Assembly (NCBI GenBank): GCA_964482205.1
Contig: CAYZWI010000009.1
Span: 85,546-149,545 of the forward strand
Reading direction: 5' to 3'
Source of the DNA: JAZDGX01 sp964482205
Lineage (GTDB): Bacteria > Eisenbacteria > RBG-16-71-46 > CAIMUX01 > WJJG01
Length of the DNA: 64,000 nucleotides
The translations under genes and the position numbers were made by a program. Of the stretch, positions 15,829 through 24,177 are shown piece by piece. A model generated the notes under the pieces. It saw only the letters and a list, made by a program, of their open reading frames with translations. It made no database searches and was not told the DNA's origin. How positions within the stretch are numbered: position 1 is the first letter of the stretch; each line of letters opens with the position of its first letter.

Positions 15829-17119
15829 TATCCGGCGCATTTCGCTGGGCATCGTCGGGGGGCTCCTGCTCGCGGGGTTCCCATTCGCAGGCTTCCCGCT
15901 TCCCACCGCCACCGCACAGGCGATCACCCCTTGTCTGGAAACCGGGCTCAGCAGCTTGTACGCCCAGACGAGTCCCGCCGTGGTGAGCGTCGTCAGCCAT
16001 CGCGGCGAATACGCGCGCGATGCGAACGCTCCGGGGCAACGCCGGCTCGTCTCGCTGCACCGGCTGGTCGCCACCGGCGTGATCGTCGATGAGGCGGGCT
16101 GCCTCGTCACCACCGACCGCGTCGCCCAGGCGGGCGACAGCGTCGTCGTCTATTTCCCCGACGGCCGCCGCATGAACGCCAAGTACATCGGCGGGAACGC
16201 GTCGATTCATGTGACCCTGCTTCAGCTCGAGGGCCCGCGGCCCTTCCCCTGCCTGCACGCCGGCCCGAAGCTGTCGATGTCGTCGCTTCCCGAATGGCTG
16301 GCCGCCGTCGCGTACGGTCCCTGGCAGGGGAAATCTCCGGGACGCCCTTCGCTGACGCTCTCCCGCAAGGATGGGGTCGAAGCGGCGCGCATTCCCTGCG
16401 GCGACTCCCTGGAGACGATCTGGCGCATTCGCGCGCCGTTTCATCCCGGCAACAGCGGCGGCGTCGTGGTCACGTTGGAAGGAGACTGGATCGGGCTCGT
16501 CACCGGAGTCCTCGCCTCGCCGGGCCGGGCGCAAGTCGTGCCCGTCGGCGAAGTGAGCAACGCCGTCTTCGATGCCGGGCTCGTCGTTCCGGCCGATCTC
16601 GTATCGCGCGCGGTGCGGCAGATCCGTTCCTGCGGAGTCCCGGCGCCCGCTCCACTCGGTTTTCTCGGAGTGAGCACCTATCGACCGGGAACCGCTCAAG
16701 GCGGCGCGGCGGACGCCGAGCCGGGGGTCGTCGTTTCGGAAGTCCTGCGCGGAAGCCCGGCCGAGAGCGCGGGCATCCTTCCGGGCGATGTGATTCTGCG
16801 ATTCGGGCAAATGCCCGTGGCGGGCGTGATGGAGCTCACCCGCGCGGTCGCGGAGACGGCTCCCGGGACGCTTCTCGCGATCGACATTCTTCGAAATGGA
16901 ACGCCTCGGCGGGTGCAGGTGCGCATCGGCGACCGCGGGGCTGAAGAAGCGGCGATTGCGCGCCAGACGCGCGCCAATGCCGAGCGGGTGGCGCTGCTAC
17001 GCGAAATCGAACGCGCCGCGACCCGCCTCGACGAATTGCGCAAGGAGTTGCACAAGAGGGAGGCGGACGAGAGCAGCTCCGCGGGACAGCCCCCTTCTTC
17101 CGGACGCAATCCCGGCTGA
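15806..17119 (+). CDS. HtrA-like PDZ protein, probable pseudoprotease
   Basis: The 437-residue product has an N-terminal export signal (about residues 11-38), a trypsin-like domain and one PDZ domain (about 284-376, with GSPAESAGILPGDVILRFG), then a charged coiled-coil tail. The Ser motif is intact (PGNSGG, Ser217). The usual His position in LTNNHVV-type motifs reads VTTDRVA here, giving Arg105, and the usual Asp of the SDIAL motif aligns with His135. It therefore keeps one of three catalytic residues and is likely not an active protease. GTG 15806 lies inside the anti-sigma gene, a 23-bp overlap, so it is part of the same operon. A sensor or chaperone-like role in envelope stress is inferred. 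Confidence 0.8.
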   Translation: MKCSSPSDIRRISLGIVGGLLLAGFPFAGFPLPTATAQAITPCLETGLSSLYAQTSPAVVSVVSHRGEYARDANAPGQRRLVSLHRLVATGVIVDEAGCLVTTDRVAQAGDSVVVYFPDGRRMNAKYIGGNASIHVTLLQLEGPRPFPCLHAGPKLSMSSLPEWLAAVAYGPWQGKSPGRPSLTLSRKDGVEAARIPCGDSLETIWRIRAPFHPGNSGGVVVTLEGDWIGLVTGVLASPGRAQVVPVGEVSNAVFDAGLVVPADLVSRAVRQIRSCGVPAPAPLGFLGVSTYRPGTAQGGAADAEPGVVVSEVLRGSPAESAGILPGDVILRFGQMPVAGVMELTRAVAETAPGTLLAIDILRNGTPRRVQVRIGDRGAEEAAIARQTRANAERVALLREIERAATRLDELRKELHKREADESSSAGQPPSSGRNPG

Positions 17120-17203
17120 TCGTTTCCCCGCGCCTTGCCAAGCCGCGCCTCCCGCGCGAGTGCGATTCTCCCTTCCTGCCTTGTCCGACCACCGTGCCGC
17201 CTG

Positions 17204-17232
17204 ATGACAGCCGGGCGGCCTTCTGGTATCGT
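17204..17232 (+). promoter_or_regulatory. Promoter for the efp-accB operon
   Basis: ATGACA (17204-17209), 17 bp, then TATCGT (17227-17232) preceded by TGG as an extended -10. The -35 matches the consensus at five of six positions. The start would be near 17239, about 98 nt before efp. Confidence 0.5.
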
Positions 17233-17336
17233 GCGTGCCTGCCGAAAAGGGGAAATGCCCGCCAACAGCGGGCCGGTCGCGGCTCGCATGCGGGTCGCGC
17301 GGACGACGAAGAACCCAGAGGGGAGCAGGGGCAGGT

Positions 17337-17900
17337 ATGGCGACTACGGCCGATTTCCGCACCGGAATGATCATCGAGATCGATGGCAATGCGTACCGGA
17401 TTGTCGAATTCCAGCATGTCAAGCCCGGCAAGGGCGGGGCGTTCGTGCGCACGAAGCTGAAGAATGTCGAGACGGGGGCCGTGCTCGAGCGAACCTATCG
17501 CTCGGGAGAGAAGATCGAGGAGATCCGGCTGGAGAGGTCGGACGCTCAGTTCCTCTACTCGGACGGCGATCTCTTTCACTTCATGGACATGGGCAACTAC
17601 GACCAGTTCGCGCTTCCGCTGGAGCGGGTGGGCGACGCCCGTCTCTTCATGAAGGAAAATGCCGTCATCGGCGTGCTCACCCGGGACGGCGAGCCGTTCC
17701 TGCTCGAGCTGCCCACCCATGTCGTCCTCCAGGTGGCCAAGACCGAGCCGGGGCTGCGCGGCGACACGGCCCAGGGAGCCACCAAACCGGCGCAGCTGGA
17801 GACGGGCCTCACGGTCAATGTCCCGCTGTTCATCGAGATCGGCGACCTCCTGAAAATCGATACCCGCACGGGAGAGTACCTGGAACGCGTCGGTCGCTAG
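17337..17900 (+). CDS. efp: Elongation factor P
   Basis: Ribosome-binding factor that rescues translation stalled at consecutive prolines. The 187-residue protein has the standard three beta-barrel domains. The loop that reaches the peptidyl-transferase centre reads KPGKGGAF, with Lys32 at its tip, the position lysylated by EpmA in E. coli; no modification enzyme is in the window. The frame extends upstream to 17235 but the conserved start ATTADFRTGM fixes ATG 17337. It is 36 bp upstream of accB, a common neighbourhood. Confidence 0.95.
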   Translation: MATTADFRTGMIIEIDGNAYRIVEFQHVKPGKGGAFVRTKLKNVETGAVLERTYRSGEKIEEIRLERSDAQFLYSDGDLFHFMDMGNYDQFALPLERVGDARLFMKENAVIGVLTRDGEPFLLELPTHVVLQVAKTEPGLRGDTAQGATKPAQLETGLTVNVPLFIEIGDLLKIDTRTGEYLERVGR

Positions 17901-17936
17901 CGGGATTTCGGTCGACGCAGGCTGGAGAGAACGGCC

Positions 17937-18410
17937 ATGCGAGTCGATAAGGTGAAGGAACTGATCGAGCTCGTCGAGGCGAGCGCCATCGACGAGCTGG
18001 AGATCCGGGAATGGGGCAGATCGATCCGGATCTGCCGCCAGTCTCGCGCCGGCGCGGCAACCCAGGCTGACGCCGGCCCGGGCAAGCTCCACGCGCCCGC
18101 GGCGCACGCTCTGATTGGAGAGCCCGAGGAGCCGGCCGACGCCGACGCGGGATTGGTCGCCATTCGCTCTCCGATGGTCGGGACCTTCTACCGTTCTCCT
18201 TCGCCCACGGCGCGCTCGTATGTGGAGGCGGGCAGCCGGGTGGCGGTGGGGCAAGTGGTGGGAATCATCGAGGCGATGAAGCACATGAACGAGATCGAGT
18301 CGGAAGTCGCCGGCGAGATCGTGCGGGTGCTTCTGGAAAACGGCCGCAGCGTTGATTTCAACCAACCTTTGTTTCTGGTCAAACCCGACCATCCCGGGTC
18401 CCAAAGCTGA
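17937..18410 (+). CDS. accB: Biotin carboxyl carrier protein of acetyl-CoA carboxylase
   Basis: Carries biotin between the biotin carboxylase and carboxyltransferase parts of acetyl-CoA carboxylase, the first step of fatty-acid synthesis. The 157-residue protein has an N-terminal helix (VKELIELVEASAIDELEI), a flexible Ala/Pro-rich linker (about 38-72) and a C-terminal biotinyl domain with the motif EAMKHMNE; Lys115 is the biotinylation site. A GGAGAGA site precedes the ATG. Its partner accC lies downstream but is separated by a PilT-like gene, which is unusual. Confidence 0.95.
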   Translation: MRVDKVKELIELVEASAIDELEIREWGRSIRICRQSRAGAATQADAGPGKLHAPAAHALIGEPEEPADADAGLVAIRSPMVGTFYRSPSPTARSYVEAGSRVAVGQVVGIIEAMKHMNEIESEVAGEIVRVLLENGRSVDFNQPLFLVKPDHPGSQS

Positions 18411-18507
18411 TCGTCCCTCAGGCGCAATCGTCCGCGCCCCCGCCCTCGCGGCGGGCGGCGGGGCGGTTCGTCGAGCCGAGTGTTCCTTGGGGCGAAAGGA
18501 TGGAATC

Positions 18508-19752
18508 ATGCCGAGCGTCGACTTGCACCGCATTCTCGAGAAGATGATCGCCCGCAGCGCCTCCGACTTGCACCTGCGGGCCGGCGCGCCGCCCGTGTTG
18601 AGGATCGACGGAACGCTGGTCCCCCTCGACCACGTCCCCCTCGGCATGGAGGACATGGAAGCGATCACGCGCCAAATCGTGCCGCCCGATCTGCAGGAAT
18701 CGTTCGCCCGCAGCCATGAAGTCGACTTCTCCTTCGGCATCTCGGGACTGGCGCGCTTTCGCGCGAACTTCTACTACCAGCGCGGGACGATCGCCGGCGC
18801 GATCCGCTGCATTCCGCTCACCATCCCGGAGATCGATGCGCTGCATCTGCCCGCGATCGTGAGCCAGCTCGCGATGAAGCCGCGCGGCCTGATTCTGGTG
18901 ACGGGCACGGTGGGCAGCGGCAAGTCGACGACGCTGGCGGCGATGATCGATCTCATCAACCGCACCACCGAGAAGAACATCATCACGGTGGAGGACCCGA
19001 TCGAATTCCTGCATCGCAATCAGAAGTCGATCATCAGCCAGCGCGAGGTCGGCCAGGACACGCTCGATTATCTCGCGGCGCTGAAATACATCCTGCGCCA
19101 GGACCCCGATGTGATCCTGATCGGTGAGATCCGCGATCAGGCCTCCATGTCGGTCGCGTTGATGGCCGCGGATACCGGGCATCTGGTCTTGAGCACTCTG
19201 CACACGACCGACGCGGCGCAAACGGTGAACCGGATCATCTCCTTCTATCCGCCCCATCAGCACGCCGAGATCCGCTTCCTGCTCGCCTCTTCCCTGCAGG
19301 CGGTGATCTCGATGCGGCTGCTGCCCATGGCGGGCACGCCCGGACGCGTGCCCGCGGTGGAAGTGATGATCAACACCGAGACGGTGCGCGAATGCCTGCG
19401 CGATCCCGACCGCACCGGCCAGATCCGGGACATCATCGCCGACGGATTCCATCAATACGGGATGCAGACCTTCGACCAGTCGCTGATGAAGCTCTACCGG
19501 GAAGGGCTCGTCTCGCTGGAGGAGGCGCTGCGCCAGTCGACGACGCCGACCGAGTTCGAGTTGCGCCTGCGCGGCATTCATGCGACCAGCGACACCACCT
19601 GGGAGGCCTTCGAAAATTCGCGCGCGCCCGCCGCGGCGGCCGGGAAGCCGGGCGGCGAGCCGGCGAGACCGCCGGAACGACCGTGCAGGCAGGCCGACGA
19701 GGGTCCATCCGGGCGGAGAATGAGCGGCGCATCGAAGCCGGGAATACGCTAG
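18508..19752 (+). CDS. pilT: PilT-like twitching motility ATPase
   Basis: Cytosolic hexameric ATPase that powers pilus retraction in type IV pili. The 414-residue protein has the PilT N-terminal domain, the Walker A motif GTVGSGKST (residues 133-141, with Val in place of the usual Pro-Thr), the EDPIEFLH and GEIRD motifs of the PilT/GspE family, and HTTDA, the His box. The C-terminus extends beyond the usual family length with a Pro/Gly-rich tail from about residue 370. ATG 18508 follows a GAAAGGA site. It sits between accB and accC and could equally be a PilU-type or related motor; no other pilus gene is next to it. Confidence 0.9.
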   Translation: MPSVDLHRILEKMIARSASDLHLRAGAPPVLRIDGTLVPLDHVPLGMEDMEAITRQIVPPDLQESFARSHEVDFSFGISGLARFRANFYYQRGTIAGAIRCIPLTIPEIDALHLPAIVSQLAMKPRGLILVTGTVGSGKSTTLAAMIDLINRTTEKNIITVEDPIEFLHRNQKSIISQREVGQDTLDYLAALKYILRQDPDVILIGEIRDQASMSVALMAADTGHLVLSTLHTTDAAQTVNRIISFYPPHQHAEIRFLLASSLQAVISMRLLPMAGTPGRVPAVEVMINTETVRECLRDPDRTGQIRDIIADGFHQYGMQTFDQSLMKLYREGLVSLEEALRQSTTPTEFELRLRGIHATSDTTWEAFENSRAPAAAAGKPGGEPARPPERPCRQADEGPSGRRMSGASKPGIR

Positions 19753-19873
19753 GCTCCGCCCATCCGGCCGGGGAGCGCCCCTTCCCGTGCCGAGGGCGGG
19801 GGCCCGGGCCACCATCCAGCCGCAGCGGCCTTCGCTTCCACGCAGCCAATCGCCTGGTGGTGAGGGCCCGCGC

Positions 19874-21364
19874 ATGTTCCGAAAGATCCTGATCGCCAAT
19901 CGCGGGGAGATCGCCGTGCGCGTGATCCGCGCGGCCCGCGAGCTCGGGATCCGATCGGTCGCCGTCTACAGCGAAGCCGACCGCGAGTCGTTGCCCGTGA
20001 AGCTCGCCGACGAGGCGGTCTGCATCGGGCCGCCTCCCACGCAGGAGAGCTATCTTCACATTCCCCGCATCATCAGCGCCTGCCAGATCGCGAATGTCGA
20101 CGCCGTGCATCCCGGCTACGGATTTCTCTCCGAGAATTTTCGCTTCGCCGAAGCGTGCGAAGCGACCGGATTTCGCTTCATCGGCCCTCCCCCCGAAGTC
20201 ATCCGCCGCATGGGGGACAAGTCTTCCGCCAAGGCCGCCATGCGCGCCGCGGGCGTGCCCGTCATTCCGGGCAGCGAAGGACCGGTTGCGTCTCCGGAAG
20301 AGGCCCTGCGTCTCGCCGGCGAAGTGGGCTATCCGATTCTCCTCAAAGCCCGCGAGGGCGGCGGGGGCAAGGGCATGCGCATCGCGCGCGCACCCGCCAG
20401 CATCGCCGCGGCCTACGAGACGGCCGCGGCCGAGGCGCGCGCGGCGTTCGGAAACGGCGAGCTGTATCTCGAGAAGCTGATCGAGAGGCCGCGTCACATC
20501 GAAGTGCAGCTCGCGGGCGATGCGCGCGGCCGGGTGGTGCACTTCTGGGAGCGCGACTGCTCCATTCAGCGGCGGCACCAGAAGCTGATCGAAGAGGCGC
20601 CCAGCCCCGCTCTCGATTCGGCGGCGAGGCGCGAACTCGGGAGAGTGGCCGCGAAGGGAGCCGCGCAAATCGGCTACCGGAGCCTGGGCACGATGGAATT
20701 CCTGCTCGACGAGCAGGGACGCGTCTACTTCATGGAGATGAACACCCGCCTGCAGGTGGAGCACGGCGTGACCGAGGAAGTGACCGGCGTCGATCTCGTC
20801 AAGCTCCAGATCCTGCTCGCCATGGACGAGCCTCTGCCGATGAAGCAGAGCGAGATCCGCCTGCGGGGGCACGCGATCGAGTGCCGCATCAACGCCGAGG
20901 ACCCGGCCGCGAATTTCCGCGGCCGTCCCGGCACCGTGAGCGAGTTCTATCCTCCCGGCGGTCCGGGCGTGCGCATGGACACGCACCTCTACGCCGGCTA
21001 CATCATTCCGCCGCACTACGACTCGCTGATCGGAAAGATCGTCGCGCGCGCGGGCACCCGCGCAGAGGCGATCGAGCGCATGAAGCGCGCGTTGAGCGAG
21101 CTCGTGATCGAAGGCGTGACGACCACCGCGCCGTTCCACGCGGGCGTGATGGAGGATGCCTCCTTCCGCGCGGGCGACTGCGACACGAGCTTCGTCGAAT
21201 CCTATCTCGCGCGCGCGCAAGCCGCGCCTGCCCAGGAGACGGTCACGCCGCCGGTGCGTGGAGAGCCGGCGATCGCGCCAGAGCCGGCGATCGCGCCAGA
21301 GGCTGTGATCACGCCTGCGTCGGGGAGTGCGAACGAAGGGCCATCCAGCGCGCCGCCATCTTGA
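19874..21364 (+). CDS. accC: Biotin carboxylase of acetyl-CoA carboxylase
   Basis: ATP-grasp enzyme that carboxylates biotin on AccB. The 496-residue protein begins FRKILIANRGEIAVRVIRAA, has the glycine-rich ATP loop KAREGGGGKGMRIA, the ERDCSIQRRHQK segment, EMNTRLQVEH with the metal- and ATP-site Glu and Asn, and the C-terminal domain. Family members are about 450 residues; the extra 45 at the C-terminus are a low-complexity tail with a direct repeat (EPAIAP twice, from an 18-bp DNA repeat near 21265-21300). ATG 19874 is chosen for the conserved start; the frame is open further upstream. It converges with lptG. Confidence 0.93.
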   Translation: MFRKILIANRGEIAVRVIRAARELGIRSVAVYSEADRESLPVKLADEAVCIGPPPTQESYLHIPRIISACQIANVDAVHPGYGFLSENFRFAEACEATGFRFIGPPPEVIRRMGDKSSAKAAMRAAGVPVIPGSEGPVASPEEALRLAGEVGYPILLKAREGGGGKGMRIARAPASIAAAYETAAAEARAAFGNGELYLEKLIERPRHIEVQLAGDARGRVVHFWERDCSIQRRHQKLIEEAPSPALDSAARRELGRVAAKGAAQIGYRSLGTMEFLLDEQGRVYFMEMNTRLQVEHGVTEEVTGVDLVKLQILLAMDEPLPMKQSEIRLRGHAIECRINAEDPAANFRGRPGTVSEFYPPGGPGVRMDTHLYAGYIIPPHYDSLIGKIVARAGTRAEAIERMKRALSELVIEGVTTTAPFHAGVMEDASFRAGDCDTSFVESYLARAQAAPAQETVTPPVRGEPAIAPEPAIAPEAVITPASGSANEGPSSAPPS

Positions 21365-21389
21365 GATCCTGCCGGGCCTGAAGCGAATG

Positions 21390-21427
21390 GAAGCGCGAGA
21401 GGCAGGGCCCCGGCCTCCCGCGCCTTC
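21390..21427. terminator. Hairpin between convergent accC and lptG
   Basis: A long imperfect stem (arms about 21390-21403 and 21413-21427, with one bulge and one mismatch) lies in the 80-bp gap between converging genes. It has no T-run on either side, but its place suits a shared terminator. Confidence 0.4.
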
Positions 21428-21444
21428 GCCGCCGGCGGAGCGCG

Positions 21445-22530
21445 TCAGCGGTTGCTGCGCCAGAAGAGAATCGCCCCGAGAATTCCGAAGACGATATTCC
21501 CCAGCCAGGCCGCGGCCATCGGATGCAGATGCTCGGTGTATCCGAGCGCCTGGCCCACGCGCAGGAAGCCGTAGTACGCGAAGCCCAGCGAAATCGAGAT
21601 GCCGAATCCCAAGGCCAGCGTTCCGCGAATGATCCTCAGCGAAAGACAGGTGCCGAGAAGCACCATGATGAAATTCGCGACGGGGAACGCGGCGCGCAGG
21701 TGATAGTCGACCCGGTACTTGCTCACCCGCGCCCCTCCTTCGCCGATGCGCGCGATGTAGTCGTTCAATTGCCCCCGGGTCATGCGGAACGGGTCGTTCT
21801 CGATGCGCCGGAATTCGTCCGGCTGCTCCACGAAGCGGCTGTCCCCGTAGCGCGCGAAGGACGCCATCGTCTCGCGTCCGTCCTGGAAGAGGCGGACGCT
21901 GCCGTGCTCGAGCTCGAGAAATCCTTCTTCGTTCCACAGCGCCTGCGCCGCGTCCGCGCGTTTCCACAGCGTGGGCCCCGCCTGCAACTGCTGCACCGAG
22001 ACGCCGGTCAGCTGCGGGCGCCGGGGGTCGAATTGCTCGGCGACATAGACGCGCCCGCCGCGCCCGATGTAGTAGACGTCGCTGCGTCCGATGGAATCGG
22101 CCGGGCGCTTCTTCTTGATCGTGACCTCGAGCGTTTCCTCCTTCTGACGATAGGCGCCGGGGACGAAGAATTCCCCGATCAGGTAGCTGCCTCCGCTCAC
22201 CAGCAGGCCGAGGGCGAGCACCGGCGCGGTGATCCGCACGGGAGAGAGCCCGCAGCTTTGCATGGCGGTGATTTCGTTGAATCTCCGCATCTGTCCGAAG
22301 GCGAGCACCGCGGCGAGGAGCATTCCGATCGGAAGCACCTGCACGAAGATGACGGGCAGGCTGTTCAGGTAGTAGGTGAGGATCGCGCCCGTCGAAGCGT
22401 GATAGTCGACGAAGGTGTCGATCTTCTCGAAGAGATCGACGATGAGATAGATGCCGATGAAGACGCTCAGCCCGAGCAGGAGATGCAGGGCGAATTCGCG
22501 CAAGACATGCCGGTCGAGGATGCGCAGCAT
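21445..22530 (-). CDS. lptG: LPS export permease LptG
   Basis: Inner-membrane permease subunit of the LptB2FG transporter that extracts lipopolysaccharide and passes it to LptC/LptA. The 361-residue protein has N-terminal membrane helices (LRILDRHVLREFALHLLLGL onward), the MLLAAVLAFGQMRRFNEITAMQSCG coupling-helix region typical of the family, a large periplasmic beta-jellyroll domain in the middle, and three C-terminal membrane helices. Its ATG shares one base with the stop of the upstream lptF (TGATG), so the two are coupled. It may be the LptG rather than the LptF paralogue from order only. Confidence 0.88.
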   Translation of the reverse strand: MLRILDRHVLREFALHLLLGLSVFIGIYLIVDLFEKIDTFVDYHASTGAILTYYLNSLPVIFVQVLPIGMLLAAVLAFGQMRRFNEITAMQSCGLSPVRITAPVLALGLLVSGGSYLIGEFFVPGAYRQKEETLEVTIKKKRPADSIGRSDVYYIGRGGRVYVAEQFDPRRPQLTGVSVQQLQAGPTLWKRADAAQALWNEEGFLELEHGSVRLFQDGRETMASFARYGDSRFVEQPDEFRRIENDPFRMTRGQLNDYIARIGEGGARVSKYRVDYHLRAAFPVANFIMVLLGTCLSLRIIRGTLALGFGISISLGFAYYGFLRVGQALGYTEHLHPMAAAWLGNIVFGILGAILFWRSNR

Positions 22531-23966
22531 CACTCGCCCTCCGTTCGCCCGGCGCACGCGGCGGGCGCGTTCGACGCGGGCCCGGCCGCTGCGCGCCCGC
22601 GCGCCCCTTCACTTCCCGCCGGCCACAGATGCACGCCGCACATCCGCAGCGAGAGCAACACTCCCAGGAATCCCAGGACCACATTGGGCAGCCACATCGC
22701 CACGGTGGGGCCGAGCAGGCCCCGGTCGGCGAGCTGCTCGCCGCCGACCAGACAGAGGTAGTAGAAGATGAAGAACCCGGCGCTCAGGAATCCCGCGGCC
22801 AACCCTCCGCGTCTCGCCCGCACGCCCAGCGGAGCGCCGACGAGCACGAAGACCACGCACGCGACCGGGATGGAGATCTTCTTCTGAATCTCCACGCGAA
22901 ACTGGTCCATGCGCTTCAGGATGGCGCGCGCTTGCAGGCCGGCGACGCGCGCTTCGTCGGCCGCCCGCCGGTTCTGCGGCGTCCAGACGCTGTCGGGCAG
23001 GGGAGGCAGTTTCTCGGACGGTCGAGCGCCGCCGGCAAGGAAGCCGTACCACGGCCGTCCCGGCTGCTCGCCGGGAAGCTGGGCGAGAGACTGCGCCCCG
23101 ATTTTCTCGAGCAGCTTCCGCGCGGTCTCCTCGTGGGTGCGGCGTTCCGCGTCGAGCTCGGCGATATAGGCCTTCATGTCCCGGATGGACATCTCCCGCT
23201 GGCCGCGCGCGCGCCCTTCCGCGGGAGCGAGCGCCTCCCGGGACCCCTGGATGTTCAGCGTCTGGCTCTCGAATTCCATCTTGCGGTACACGGGCTTGCC
23301 TTCCAATTGCTCGGCCTCGTGGATTTCTCCGGACGAGAGCTTGAGGCGCAGCATTCCCGAATCCGCGTCGTACTCGAGCGTGCCGTTCTTCGCCAGGATC
23401 GTCCGCGGCGGCTGGTCCTTGCGGCTGAAGTCGTGGATCTGGATGTCGCTCATCTTGCCGGTGCGATCTTCCAACTGTCCGATGAACATCTTGTAGCCGC
23501 TGAAGGCGTCGATCCAGACGCCTTCCTGGATCTCCGCGGTCGGACGCTTGCGATTCACCGCGAGCATCAGGTTCGCCCAGGCGTGGTTCATGTCGGGCAG
23601 CACGCGGTCGTTGAAGACCGCCAGCCCCGCCGCGAGCAGCGCGCTGGCGACGAGGGTGGGGGCGACGATGCGCATCGGGTGGATCCCGCTCGATCGCGCC
23701 GCCGAGATCTCGTTGTCCTGCGCCATGCGCCCGTAGGTCATGAGCACACCCACCAGCACTCCGCACGGCACCGAGAGGGCCAGCATCCAGCCGAGCCCGA
23801 GAAAGAAGAGTTTGAGAACGATCCCGAGGCCGATGCCTTTACCCAGGAAGAGGTCGAGGTAATCGAAAAGAAAATCCATCGTCAGAAGAAATGTGACCAC
23901 GAACGCTCCGAGCAGGAAGGGGCGCACGAGCTGTCGCAGCACATAGCGTTCGAGGAGTCGGCTCAT
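22530..23966 (-). CDS. lptF: LPS export permease LptF
   Basis: Partner permease of LptG in lipopolysaccharide export. The 478-residue protein starts with LERYVLRQLVRPFLLGAF, has the family coupling-helix motif YGRMAQDNEISAARSSGI, a periplasmic domain interrupted by a charged, probably coiled-coil insert (about residues 245-340) that makes it longer than the usual 360-390 residues, and C-terminal membrane helices ending in a low-complexity tail. The ribosome site is weak (TAGGT). It faces the SprA-like gene across a short divergent gap. Confidence 0.88.
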   Translation of the reverse strand: MSRLLERYVLRQLVRPFLLGAFVVTFLLTMDFLFDYLDLFLGKGIGLGIVLKLFFLGLGWMLALSVPCGVLVGVLMTYGRMAQDNEISAARSSGIHPMRIVAPTLVASALLAAGLAVFNDRVLPDMNHAWANLMLAVNRKRPTAEIQEGVWIDAFSGYKMFIGQLEDRTGKMSDIQIHDFSRKDQPPRTILAKNGTLEYDADSGMLRLKLSSGEIHEAEQLEGKPVYRKMEFESQTLNIQGSREALAPAEGRARGQREMSIRDMKAYIAELDAERRTHEETARKLLEKIGAQSLAQLPGEQPGRPWYGFLAGGARPSEKLPPLPDSVWTPQNRRAADEARVAGLQARAILKRMDQFRVEIQKKISIPVACVVFVLVGAPLGVRARRGGLAAGFLSAGFFIFYYLCLVGGEQLADRGLLGPTVAMWLPNVVLGFLGVLLSLRMCGVHLWPAGSEGARGRAAAGPASNAPAACAGRTEGE

Positions 23967-23981
23967 AAATACCTAAGTCTG

Positions 23982-24010
23982 TTGACCGCAAGAAATTGTC
24001 TTGCTAGCTT
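23982..24010 (+). promoter_or_regulatory. Promoter candidate for the SprA-like gene
   Basis: TTGACC (23982-23987), 17 bp, TGC and TAGCTT (24005-24010). The -35 is strong, the -10 is weak but helped by the extended TGn. It leaves a leader of about 160 nt before ATG 24178. Confidence 0.4.
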
Positions 24011-24177
24011 GGCCCGGTTCCAGCGCTTGGTGGTTTTCAAACAGAAAAGGACCCCCAGGCCTCCGGATCCGCCTGTTCCGGAGAACCGATGGGAGAAGCG
24101 GGAGTATAAACAGGCACATCGGTGGGGTCGACTCACATGTCCCCTTGCTCCAGCGACCACCCAGGGACGTTGCGCGG

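Noticed and set aside
19433..22684. Long minus-strand frame across accC and lptG
   Set aside because: It crosses two good genes in the wrong frame and has no motifs; its apparent length reflects high GC.
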